DNA of 64,000 bases, taken from positions 2,847,001-2,911,000 of the forward strand of contig JAKULF010000006.1 of NCBI GenBank assembly GCA_022661535.1. The letters run 5' to 3'. Source of the stretch: Eutypa lata. Lineage: Eukaryota > Ascomycota > Sordariomycetes > Xylariales > Diatrypaceae. Of the stretch, positions 1 to 10,389 are shown one piece after another. The notes under the pieces were generated by a model. That model searched no databases, had not been told where the DNA came from, and saw nothing but the letters and a program-made list of their open reading frames with translations. Both the position numbers and the translations under genes were made by a program. Positions within the stretch are counted from its first letter, which is position 1. Every line of letters begins with the position of its first letter.

Positions 1-3000
1 TTAAATAATATCTTTTAAATTAAAAAAAGCATTTAATTTCGTAAAGTTTTTATATATTATAATATAAAAGATTATAAAAAAACGTCTTTTTTTTATTAAT
101 TATATAATATAATTACTTTTTTTTTTATATTTTAAAAAAATACCTTTTATATTTTAATTAATTAATTTTTTAAATTAAACTTTTTTTTTAATCGATAAAT
201 ATAACGTAACGTAATTTTAAAATATATAAATACTTATAACGAAATAAATAATTACCGTTAAAATTTAAACCTTTTTAATAAATCTTTACAAAAACTATAC
301 CTTTAATCGATAATTAACTTATTTTATTAATTATCTTAATAATTACTTTTATAACGTAATTTTAAAAATATATAAAAATTTTTATTTAAATTACGTAAAC
401 TTTAACTTCGTTTTATATAAATTTAATAACGCATTTTATAACTTTATTTTAATATTAATTATAAAATAACGATAATCGAAATTTAATATTACGTTTTTTA
501 TAAAATTCGCTTATTTTAAATATATCGAATTTTCGTTTATTATTTAATTTTAAAACTTAAATTATTTTTTTTTTATTATTTTCGTTAAAAAATTAATTAA
601 TAAAATATTAAATTATCTTTTTAATATAATTTCGTAAATATTATTAAATATCGTTTTTAATTTTTATTAACTTTATATTATGATATTAATTATAATTTTT
701 AATTATTAAATTATAATATAAATTATTACGTAATAATACGAATTATATTATACTTATATCGCATTATATAATCTCGCTTATATAAATTAACTTTTTTTAA
801 ACGTTTTTTAATAAAAACTTTTTTATTTTTATTATATTATAAACCGTATAAAATAAAACTTTAACATTTTCGAATTTAAAGTTTATATTATAAAATTATT
901 TAATAATTTAAATTAAACGTTTAATATTAAAATAATAAAATTAACGATATTATAAAATAACTTTTTTTATAATATTTTCGTTTATTATAACTTTTTCGTT
1001 ATTATTAAACTTAAATATTATATATTAAAAAATAATTAATTTATTATTATTATTTTTTAATACGTATTTTTATTTATTATTATTAATTTTAAATTTAAAT
1101 ATATTAAAGATTTATAATAAAAACTTTTATCTTTTTATATTAATTATTATAAAAGCTTTTTTATTCGATAATTTTAAAATATTATAATTTAAATAATTAC
1201 TTTTTTTATATTATATTTCGTTAAAAAATATTTTAAATAAAAACTTTTTAATAATTAAAATATATAACATTATTAAATTTAAACGAAATTTATTAAACTT
1301 AATTAATTATTATATAATAATGTTAATAATTAAAGCGTAAATAAAACTTACTTTAATATTAATAATAAAATAACTTTATTTAATATTTTTAATCGTTTTT
1401 TTAATTAAATCGTTAAAGTTATTAATAATATTAACATTTAAGCCGTTATTTTATAATAATTAATTCTTTATATTACTTATAAAATATATTTAAAAAATTA
1501 TTACTTAATAAGTAATAATTATAACGTTTAAAACGCTTTTTTACATAACTTCTTTAATATTTTCTTCGTTTTTAATGCTTTTTTACTTAATAAAAATTAA
1601 AATTATAATGCTTTTTAACTTAACTTATTAATATATAATATTAAAAGTTAATTTATTATATTATTTAAATAACTTTTTTAATACGTTTCGCTTTATAAAA
1701 ATAATAATTAAAAAAATAAAACTTTTATATATATTTTTAAATTTAATCGAAATTATTAAATTATTAAGTTTAATTAAATAATCGTAATTATTATAATCGT
1801 TATTATTATTAATAACTTTATCTTTACTTTTATTTTTACTTTTATTATTATCGTTTTTTCGTTTTTTATTTTCGTAATATTAAAATATATATTTATATTC
1901 GTTATAATTAAAATAAAAAAACTCTTTTTTATTATTTACGAAAAGCTTATTAAATCGATTTTTTTTTCGCAAATTCGATTTTTTTATTTCTTTATTATTA
2001 TTATTTTTTTAAATATATAACTTTACATCTTTATACGATTTATTAATACTTTTTACTTGATTTTAAAATTTAATATTAAAGTTTTCGATAAACTTATAAA
2101 TAAAATAATTAATTATTCGTAATATAAAGCTTATAGTTTTATATTAATAAATAATTTTATTTTTTACGGCGTTTATAAATATTATAATATAAACGGCTTT
2201 ATTTAATTTTATATTAATTAACTTTATTTTTTTTATATACTTTTAAAATTATATAATAAAAGTAAAAGAATTTCCTTTATCGTATTTAAAGTTATAAAAA
2301 TCATTTTAAATACTTTGTTAACGTATTATATTAATTATTAAAAAAGTAAATTATAAAATCTTTAATATTTCGATTTTCGAAATTATATTCGTAATTAATT
2401 ATTAAAAATATTATTTATAAATTTTTATAATAACTTTCGTAAGTTTAATTTTAACGAATTTAAATAACTTTATACTTTTTTTATAATTAATTTCTTTTAA
2501 AGTAAAATTTAAAGTATTACGTTAAAGTTTTTAATTATTAAAACTTTTAAAGTAATTTTTCTTTTTAATTTCGAAAAAAAACTTTTTTTATTTTTTTTTA
2601 AAATTCTTTTTGATAAATTTACGTAAGCTTTTATTCGTTTTTAAAGATTTAAAAAAACGAGTTTTTTAAATATTATAATTAAAATTATTTAAGTTTAAAT
2701 TATTTAAATTCGAATTATTAAAACTTATATTTTATATATTTTTATATCGTTTATTAAGTTTATTTATTTATTAACTTTTTTTATAATAATATAAAGAAAA
2801 AAAAGTACGGTTTTTTCGTTTATTTAATCTTGTTATTTTAATATTAATTAAGTTACGATAATTTTTTAATAAAGTAATTATTAATAAAATTTTAACTTAT
2901 TATTTATAAATATTATAATAAAAGTTTATAAAGTGTAATTATTTAAGTTATAAAAAATGCGAAAATTTAAAAAAAGTTTAATATATAACTTAATTTATTA

Positions 3001-3669
3001 TAAAATTAATATTATAAAAAAAAAAAAATAAATATTTATATATTTAAACGAAAAAAAAGATAAATAATTTATTTATTTATTTTATATTAAATATTCGAAT
3101 AAACTTTATAATTAAAGTTTTAATAAAGTAAATATTAAATTTAATTTTATTTTAAATAATGTATTTTTTATATTTAATGTTATAACGTTAAAATATTACG
3201 AAATAAGTAAATTTATATTTATTAATAATTATGTATTTATTAATGTTTGCGTTTGTTTTATATAAGTTTTATTAAATATTAATTATATATTTATTTATTA
3301 TTAAAGTATAACGTTTATACGTTTATTTTATATTAATTTATTAATTACGTAATTAAAGTTAATTTTAACGTTACGGTTATTTATACGTAAGCTTAAATTT
3401 TATATTTATATACTTTTAAATTACTTTATAATAACGTTTATATTGCTTTAATATTAATTTATTATCTTTTATTATTAAACTTTTATTATTAATGTAATTT
3501 ATTTTTTAACTTAAGTTTTTTTTACGAAGTTATGTATAATACGGCTTATATTATTTATTATTATAAAAAGTTTATTAAATTTACGATAATTTATAAGTAT
3601 TAATAAAAAAAAAGAAAAAAGTTATATGTTTAATTTTAATAAAAAAAAAAGATTTAATATAATAACGCT

Positions 3670-3950
3670 AAGAAATTAATTCGGGTAATCGGTTTATTCA
3701 TAAAGTTTTACGGCTTTTTTATCATTAAAATGAAGTTGTTTAAATAAATGAAAGGGTCGTTTAATTGCCGAAGTTCCGGCCGAGTTAAAAAGGTGAAATA
3801 TTAAGTTATAACTTAACTTAATAAAGGAAGAAAGGTAAATGCCGCCGGTAACGTAATCGCTATAATCTTCGGTAATATTAAAGGTTCGTTTATTTTTCGT
3901 TATTATTAATGCCGATTTTTTTCGCGAATCCTTTAAGTTAAAATTAATAA
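3670..3950. repeat. Least-mutated segment of the RIPed element
   Basis: This stretch of copy 1 retains GC-containing words such as gccgaagttccggccgag and gccgccggtaacg, whereas the matching part of copy 2 (about 13273-13553) has lost nearly all of them. It is therefore the best surviving sample of the ancestral element. On the minus strand one frame is interrupted almost only by TAA codons, which RIP could have made from CAA or TGG. I do not recognise the encoded protein. Confidence 0.5.
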
Positions 3951-4011
3951 AGCGTTGTTATAAATAATATATTTATTTTCGTATAAATCTTTTAATTATT
4001 AATTTATAAAA

Positions 4012-4240
4012 TCGAAATTATTATTATATTAAAATATACGAATAAATATTAATCTTAAATAACTTTCGAAAAATAAAGTATATATTATTATTTAAAAAAA
4101 TTTACATTAATTTAATTATAAGTTCGAATTATATATTAATCTTTATGCTTTAAGTATTATACGTAATACTTTAAAACACTTTTAATATTTAGCTTTTTAT
4201 TATTATTATAAATCGTTATTAAGGTATTTCATTTGTTAAT
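4012..4240. repeat. Shared 3'-end repeat, copy a
   Basis: About 0.23 kb that recurs at 5325-5541 and 13625-13848 in the same orientation. All three copies stop matching at the same point, just after a tttattt(g/a)ttaa-like word. It is either the common 3' end of one element family or an LTR-like terminal repeat. Confidence 0.65.
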
Positions 4241-5324
4241 ATTAAAGTTAAAAATAATAAAAAATAAATCTCGAAAAAAAAAATATTTTAAAGTATTTTC
4301 TTTTAATAATCGATACGTTAAAGTTAAAATAATAATAAAAAAAATTACGAAAAATCTTAAATTAATAATAAATTAAAATAATTCGTTTAAAATTATTTTT
4401 AAAAATATAATAACGAAAATAATTAATAAATATATTTTTTTTAATAATAAATATAACTCGTTATATTTAACTTTAAAATACGTTATAAAAAAATAATAAA
4501 TAAAATAAAACATTATTTTATTTTTTTATAAAATTTATTAATTATTTATATTATTATTAATTAAATAAAATAATAACTTTAATAATAAATTAAAAAAAAT
4601 TATAAAAATAATAATAAAAAATAATTTAAAATAATTCGAAATATAATTATCGAAATAAAAAAAACTTTTCGAAATAAATAACGTATTAATAAAATAAACT
4701 TTTATTAATTTAAAAATTAATTTAAATATATTAAATATAACGAATTATATATTTTATTAAAATAAAATAACTTTTTATAAATTAATTTTTTAATTTAATT
4801 AAATTTTATATTTAAAATTAATATAATTAATCTTTAAATATTAAATAACTTTAAATGCTTTTTTAAAAAATTAAACTTTAAATTATATAAAAAAATTAAT
4901 AAAAACCTTATAAGTTTATTTAATATAAAATTTATATTTAATAAACTTAAAAAAAAAGCTTTATTATTATTATTTTATATAATATATAAAGAAAAAAATA
5001 TATTTAAATTTAATTTATTTTTAACTTTTAAAATAAATAATAAAGTTATTAATATAAAAGTTAATTTTAATATAAATAAAAATATTAAAAACGAAAATTA
5101 TAAATTTAAAAAAAAACTTTATTTATTAAAAAATATAATAATATTAAAAAAAAATTAAATTTAAAATCGTTTTAAAATATTATTTAATAATATAAAAGTT
5201 AATAAAATTATTATTATTAAATAATAAATATAATTAATTAATAATATTATAATAATATATTTTAAAAGCTTTAAATTTAAAATATATATTAATTAATTAA
5301 TTAATAATTTAATATAATTTTAAC
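4241..5324. other. AT-rich RIP-eroded spacer
   Basis: About 1.1 kb of almost pure A/T between two copies of the shared 3'-end repeat. It has no ORF and no recognisable element. It does not match the sequence following the third copy at 13849. Confidence 0.6.
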
Positions 5325-5541
5325 GAAATTATTAAAATATACGAATAAATATTAATTTTAAATAACTTTTAAAAAATAAAGTTTATATTATTATTTTAAA
5401 AAGTTTATATTAATTTAATTATAAATTCGAATTATATATTAATTTTTATACTTTAAGTATTATACGTAATATTTTAAAATACTTTTAATATTTAATTTTT
5501 TATTATTATTATAAATCGTTATTAAAGCATTTTATTTATTA
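5325..5541. repeat. Shared 3'-end repeat, copy b (truncated element)
   Basis: Matches 4012-4240 and 13625-13848, but the sequence to its left does not match the upstream parts of the long copies. This looks like a 5'-truncated copy, or a solo terminal repeat. Confidence 0.6.
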
Positions 5542-8299
5542 ACACGCCCTTTTATATTAATAAGCGGTTAATTTTTTTAAAACTTTAAGAAATTTAAAAA
5601 ATTAAATTATAAATTTATTAAAATCGAACTTTTAACTTTCGTATTTATTTTCGTAATTTAATTATTTAATTATTAATTTTATTTATATCGTAATGTTAAT
5701 AACTTCGTTTATATATATACGCTTAAAGTTTAATTAAATTATTATTTATTAATAAATTTTTTAATTTTATATATAAAATTTACGATATTATTAATTAATG
5801 CGTTATTAATTATATAAAGTTAAATAAAGTTCGAAATTTTTAATTTTAAAAATAACGAAAAACTTTAATTAAAAGTTATTAATTATTAATTTTTTTTTAT
5901 ATTATATATTATAAATATTAAAGAAAATAATTAATAAAAACGAATTTATTTAATAAAAGTTAAGTTAATTTAAAAGTTATTTTAAATTTTTTAAATTAAA
6001 TATTAAAAAAAAAACCTTTAAGTTAAATAAATATAATAATCGTAAAAAAAATGCCGTAATAATGTAAAGTTTTAAAAAATAACGATCTTTTTTTTTTATA
6101 ACGAAAATTTAACGAATATTATTTTTTTATTACTTTAATTAATTTAATTTATTTATTAATTAATATATTCTTTAATTTTTTAAACGACTTTTAAATTAAT
6201 TTTAAGTTTAACTTTATTATAAATTTATTAAAAGCTTTTTAATTAAAAGGTTTAATAAAGTTATTTATTAAATTTTTATTCGTTTTAATATATTAAATTT
6301 TAATATAATTATTATTAACTTTTTAACGTATATAATAATAATCGATTTAAATATAACGTTTTTTTTTAAATATTATAATTTTTTTATTTATTTTAATATA
6401 TTTATATTATTTTTTAATAAAATAATAAGTTTTTTAAATATTAAATTAAGTTTTTATAAAAAGTTTTTAATATTAATTGCTTTTATTATTATAATATTTA
6501 AAATTATATATTTAACTTTCGTTATATAACGAATAATAATCGTTTAAAGTTTCGAGATTTATATAATAAAAGCTTTTATTATATAAAATATATAATTTAT
6601 AATTAATTTATTTAAATTAAAATTATTATCGTAATTAAAATTTTTTATTTCGAATAATTTAAAGTTATTATATTTATAATGTAAATGTTTTTTATTTAAA
6701 GTTTAATATCGAATCGATAAATTTATGATATTATTTATATATTTCGATAAACGCTTAATATAATTTATATATTTCGATAATAAATTATTTATAAATTAAG
6801 TTTAAATAAACGTTATATAAGTTATATCGAATTTAATTACGTAGTTTAAAAAGTTAAACCTTTTAATTAAATTTATATATTTAAATATTTCGTTTTTAAT
6901 AATAATTTTTTAATTTTAAATTATATATTATTTATAATTTAAAACGAATAAAATAAATAACGATTTTATATTATTTATATTTATTATTTAAAACGATTTT
7001 TTAATATATTATTATTAATTTAAGCGTATATCGTTAATAAAACTTAATTTAATAATACGAATATTTAAAAATTAATTAATTTTATTTAAGTTTTTAATAA
7101 TAATTGTTTTAATAATAATTTTCGTAAATTTCGTAAAACGTTTTTTATTTACGTTAAATAATAAGAAATTATTAACGTATAAAGTTATAATATTATTTAT
7201 TTTAAAATTTAAATAAATAACGTTATTTAATATTAAAGTTATAAAGTTTAATTATTTTAAAATAATTTTAATTTTAATTTATTAAATTATATTAATTTAT
7301 TTAAATTTATATAAAAGGTTTATTAATTAAATAATATAATTTAACTCGTATTTATATTTTTTCTTTTTTTTAAAATATATGTCGAAATATTTTTTTAATA
7401 ACGAAAATATTTTTATAAATAATTTTTTTTTTAATTTATTATTAAAATACGTTATAATAAAATTTATTTATATAATATATTAATCGTATAAAGTTACGAA
7501 AGTTATAAAGATTTATTAATATATAACTTAAGTTATAATTACGATAATTTCGTTATAATTAATATTTTTTTATTATATAAATTTTTTTATATATATATAA
7601 ACTTTTAACTTTTTAAAATCGTTTATTAATATAAATTTTTTTCGTAATATTTATATAACGTTTATTAAATATTTATATATTATTTTAATTAATAAAGTAA
7701 ATTTAAATAATTTTTAATTAATGTTTTTTTATATTTTTATAAATATTACTTTTATTTATAAGTTTTTTTTAAAGTTTATTAAAGCTTTTTTTAATAACGA
7801 ATTATTTTTAAATATTATTATTATTAATTTATATATTTTTAAATATTTAAAAAAGTTTAATATTTTATAAAGGTTTTCGAAAATATCGTATCGTTTTTTT
7901 TAAATAAAAATATTATTTATATATAAAAATAAATTTATATTATTATTTTAAAAGCGTTATTAAAGCTTATAAATTTGCGTTTTTAATCGTTTATAATATT
8001 ATTATTAATAAAATTAAATTTAAAATTAAATTTATTAATATTTTCGTTTTTTTAAATAAATCGTATTTAACGTAATTTAATTATAATTTTAAAATATTTT
8101 TTAAAAACGTTATATATATAAAATTTAAAAATTATTTTTTTTAAATAATTATATTTACGTTTAATAAGTTATTTTTTATTTTCTTTATTCGTTTCGTTAT
8201 TAAATATAACGTTATTATTATCGTTTTAAATATTAATTATTTATTTTTTTTTTTATTAATTTAATAACGAAATTATTTTTAAATTTATTTCGAAAATAA
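5542..8299. mobile_element. Second RIP-eroded sequence, unidentified
   Basis: About 2.8 kb of ORF-free, AT-saturated DNA. It begins with a small GC remnant (cacgccctt and aagcggtt near 5541-5570) and ends where copy 2 of the first element starts. I found no second copy in this window and no recognisable domain, so its transposon identity is inferred only from the RIP-like composition. Confidence 0.4.
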
Positions 8300-9246
8300 T
8301 TAAATAATGTTTTTTAAATTAAAAAAAACATTTAATTTTATAAGGTTTTTATATATTATAATATAAAAAGTTATAAAAAAACGTTTTTTTTTATTAATTA
8401 TATAATATAATTACTTTTTTTTTATATTTTAAAAAGATGTTTTTTATATTTTAATTAATTAATTTTTTAAATTAAACTTTTTTTTTTAATTAATAAATAT
8501 AACGTAATATAATTTTAAAATATATAAATGCTTATAATAAAATAAATAATTATCGTTAAAATTTAAACTTTTTTAATAAATTTTTATAAAAGTTATATTT
8601 TTAATTAATAATTAACTTATTTTATTAATTATTTTAATAATTACTTTTATAACGTAATTTTAAAAACATATAAAGATTTTTATTTAAATTATATAAACTT
8701 TAATTTCGTTTTATATAAATTTAATAATGCGTTTTATAATTTTATTTTAATATTAATTATAAAATAATAATAATTAAAATTTAATATTACGTTTTTTATA
8801 AAATTCGTTTATTTTAAATATATTAAATTTTCGTTTATTATTTAATTTTAAAATTTAAATTACTTTTTTTTTATTATTTTTATTAAAAAGTTAATTAATA
8901 AAATATTAAATTATTTTTTTAATATAATTTCGTAAATGTTATTAAGTATTACTTTTAGTTTTTATCGATTTTATATTACGATATTAATTATTAAATCCGA
9001 AGAATCTTTTATTCTAAGTTGTTTGAAAATTAATCGTAAAATTCGGAGTAAAATCAGGGTTGGCACGAATAGCGGATATTGATAAGAATACCCTTCGCGG
9101 ATTGGTCGAATCTGGGCCGATAAGGACTTAGTGCCGAGCTAATTCGAAGCTAATTGGCGCTAGTCTTTTGATTGGTCCTAAAAAAGATTTAGCATTTTGA
9201 TTGGGTGCATCCTTCAGGTTTTATGGGCCACCTAGCTTTGACCACC

Positions 9247-9790
9247 TACAACCTACAGCTTTTAGACCTACAGCTTTTAGACCTACAGCTTTTAGACCTA
9301 CAGACCTACAGACCTACCCTGTAGCTTTTAGACCTACAGACCTACAGCCTGTAGACCTACAGCTGTAGGTGGCTGTAGCAGCTGTACGGTGGCAGCAGCT
9401 AGGTAGCTTGCAGACCTACCCTACAACCTACAGCCCTACAGCTTTTAGACCTACAGCTGACCTACAGCTGTATATAAGTAGCTGTAGCAGCTGTAAGTGA
9501 CTGTAGCAGCTGTAGGTCTAAAAGCTGTAGGTGGCAGCAGCTAGTTAGGTGGCTTACAGACCTACCCTGCAGCGTACAGACCTACAGCTGACCTACAGCT
9601 GTATATAGGTAGCTGCAACAGCTAGATTACTGTAGCCTACAGACCTACAGCCTACAGACCTACCTACAGCTGACCTTTAGCTGTATATAAGTGGCTGTAA
9701 CAGCTGTACGAAGGTGGCTTATAGACCTATAGACCTACAGCCTACAGACCTACTAGCCACTTACTAGCCACCTTTCGGACCTACAGACCT
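9247..9790. repeat. GACCTACAG / CTGTAGGTC minisatellite
   Basis: Irregular tandem array built from gacctacag with spacer words cttttа-like (ctttta), plus blocks in the opposite orientation (ctgtaggtctaaaag). A 17-bp arm at 9442-9458 is repeated as its exact reverse complement at 9508-9524, so part of the array can fold into a long hairpin. Interspersed words include ctgtatata and gcagctagg. Confidence 0.85.
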
Positions 9791-10010
9791 ACAAATTACA
9801 GCCCTAAAGCTTTGACCACTTAGGGATTTCTAAGGTGGTGCAGCTAGGTGCAGCTAGGTGGGTGCAGCTAGGTGGTGGCAGCTTTGACCACCTACCTAGC
9901 TTTTAACCAGCTAGCTCGGCTATAGGTCGGCTAAACCTGCGTACGGGCGCAGAATTGGGTATATATATGGAGTTAAGTGGAAGATTTGTATGCAGTGATT
10001 AGTGTAAAAA

Positions 10011-10098
10011 GCCTGTAGTGTAGTGGCTAAATCTGTAGAATCCGTAATACGTAGTAGTAAATTTGTAGAGCTTAGGGTTCGAATCCCAAAGAAAGAGC
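10011..10098 (+). other. tRNA-like / SINE-like pol III boxes
   Basis: A box-like TAGTGTAGTGG lies at about 10016-10026 and a perfect B box GGTTCGAATCC at 10076-10086. The acceptor and T stems do not pair well, so this is not a functional tRNA. A second, weaker ttcgaatccc follows at about 10113. It is best read as a tRNA-derived segment, as in SINEs, or a decayed tRNA. Confidence 0.5.
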
Positions 10099-10143
10099 AA
10101 AAAGATTCGAATCCCGCAGCCTGTATCCTTCGGATCTTCCAGA

Positions 10144-10216
10144 CATTCGAATTGCCGTAGTACATAATTTACTATAGAGTTTGTAAGTAAAAGTAAGTAC
10201 TACGGCAATTCGAATG
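10144..10216. repeat. Perfect 20-bp inverted repeat
   Basis: The 20 bases at 10144-10163 (starting cattcgaattg) are the exact reverse complement of 10197-10216, with a 33-nt spacer. The structure lies between the tRNA-like segment and the right-end hairpin of the insert. Confidence 0.9.
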
Positions 10217-10299
10217 GCCCTGTTATTATCAGCAACCTACACTTTAATTCTTCGGCTAGATTCTTCGGATCTGGCGTAGTAGGTTACAGCCTGCGGAGC

Positions 10300-10389
10300 A
10301 AAATTTTGCCGATCCCGGAGGTCGGAAAAAAGTCCCCGGAGCTTGCGAAGGGCCGTACTTTTTTGCACCGCAGCGGTCGGCAAAATTTT
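10300..10389. repeat. Nested hairpin at right end of insert
   Basis: Outer arms of 13 bp (10300-10312 with 10377-10389, core aaaattttgccga) enclose inner arms of 8 bp (10326-10333 with 10357-10364, aaaaaagt/actttttt). The outer right arm reaches the junction with the RIPed host repeat, so the hairpin marks the element's terminus. Confidence 0.7.

Larger units (their letters stand above)
1..4240. mobile_element. RIP-degraded repeat, copy 1 (left end off window)
   Basis: Extremely AT-rich sequence without usable reading frames. It aligns base for base, apart from transitions and small indels, with 8300-13848. Base 1 already matches about 8300, so the true left end may lie outside the window. 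The differences between the copies are mainly C/T and G/A, as expected from RIP. Copy 1 is less eroded than copy 2, and 3670-3950 keeps visibly more G and C. The 3' end is shared with two other places (5541 and 13848). The element class is not recognisable; a non-LTR retrotransposon with a conserved 3' end or an LTR element are both possible. Confidence 0.75.
8991..10388. mobile_element. 1.4-kb normal-composition insert inside RIPed repeat
   Basis: The flanking repeat reads straight across this interval when compared with copy 1 (left flank ends atattaatta, right flank resumes taatttttaatt), so the interval is an insertion of 1398 bp. Its base composition is ordinary, so it either arrived after RIP of the host element or was never a target. 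The junction is between A and T, with no clear target-site duplication. It contains a CTACAG minisatellite, tRNA-like pol III boxes, a perfect 20-bp inverted repeat and a nested hairpin at the right end. It has no credible protein-coding ORF, so it is a non-autonomous element or a captured segment. Confidence 0.7.

Noticed and set aside
3670..3950. Remnant of rRNA genes
   Set aside because: Words such as gaaagggtcg and ttccggccgag suggested rDNA, but the order does not match any 18S or 28S segment I know.
9247..9790. CRISPR-like array
   Set aside because: Units are irregular, occur in both orientations and have no unique spacers; the DNA is eukaryotic.
9920..10165. 81-codon minus-strand ORF in the insert
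   Set aside because: It runs antisense through the tRNA-like segment and has no protein features.
8991..10388. Canonical Helitron
   Set aside because: The A|T junction and terminal hairpin fit, but a 5' TC, a 3' CTRR end and any Rep/helicase coding are missing.
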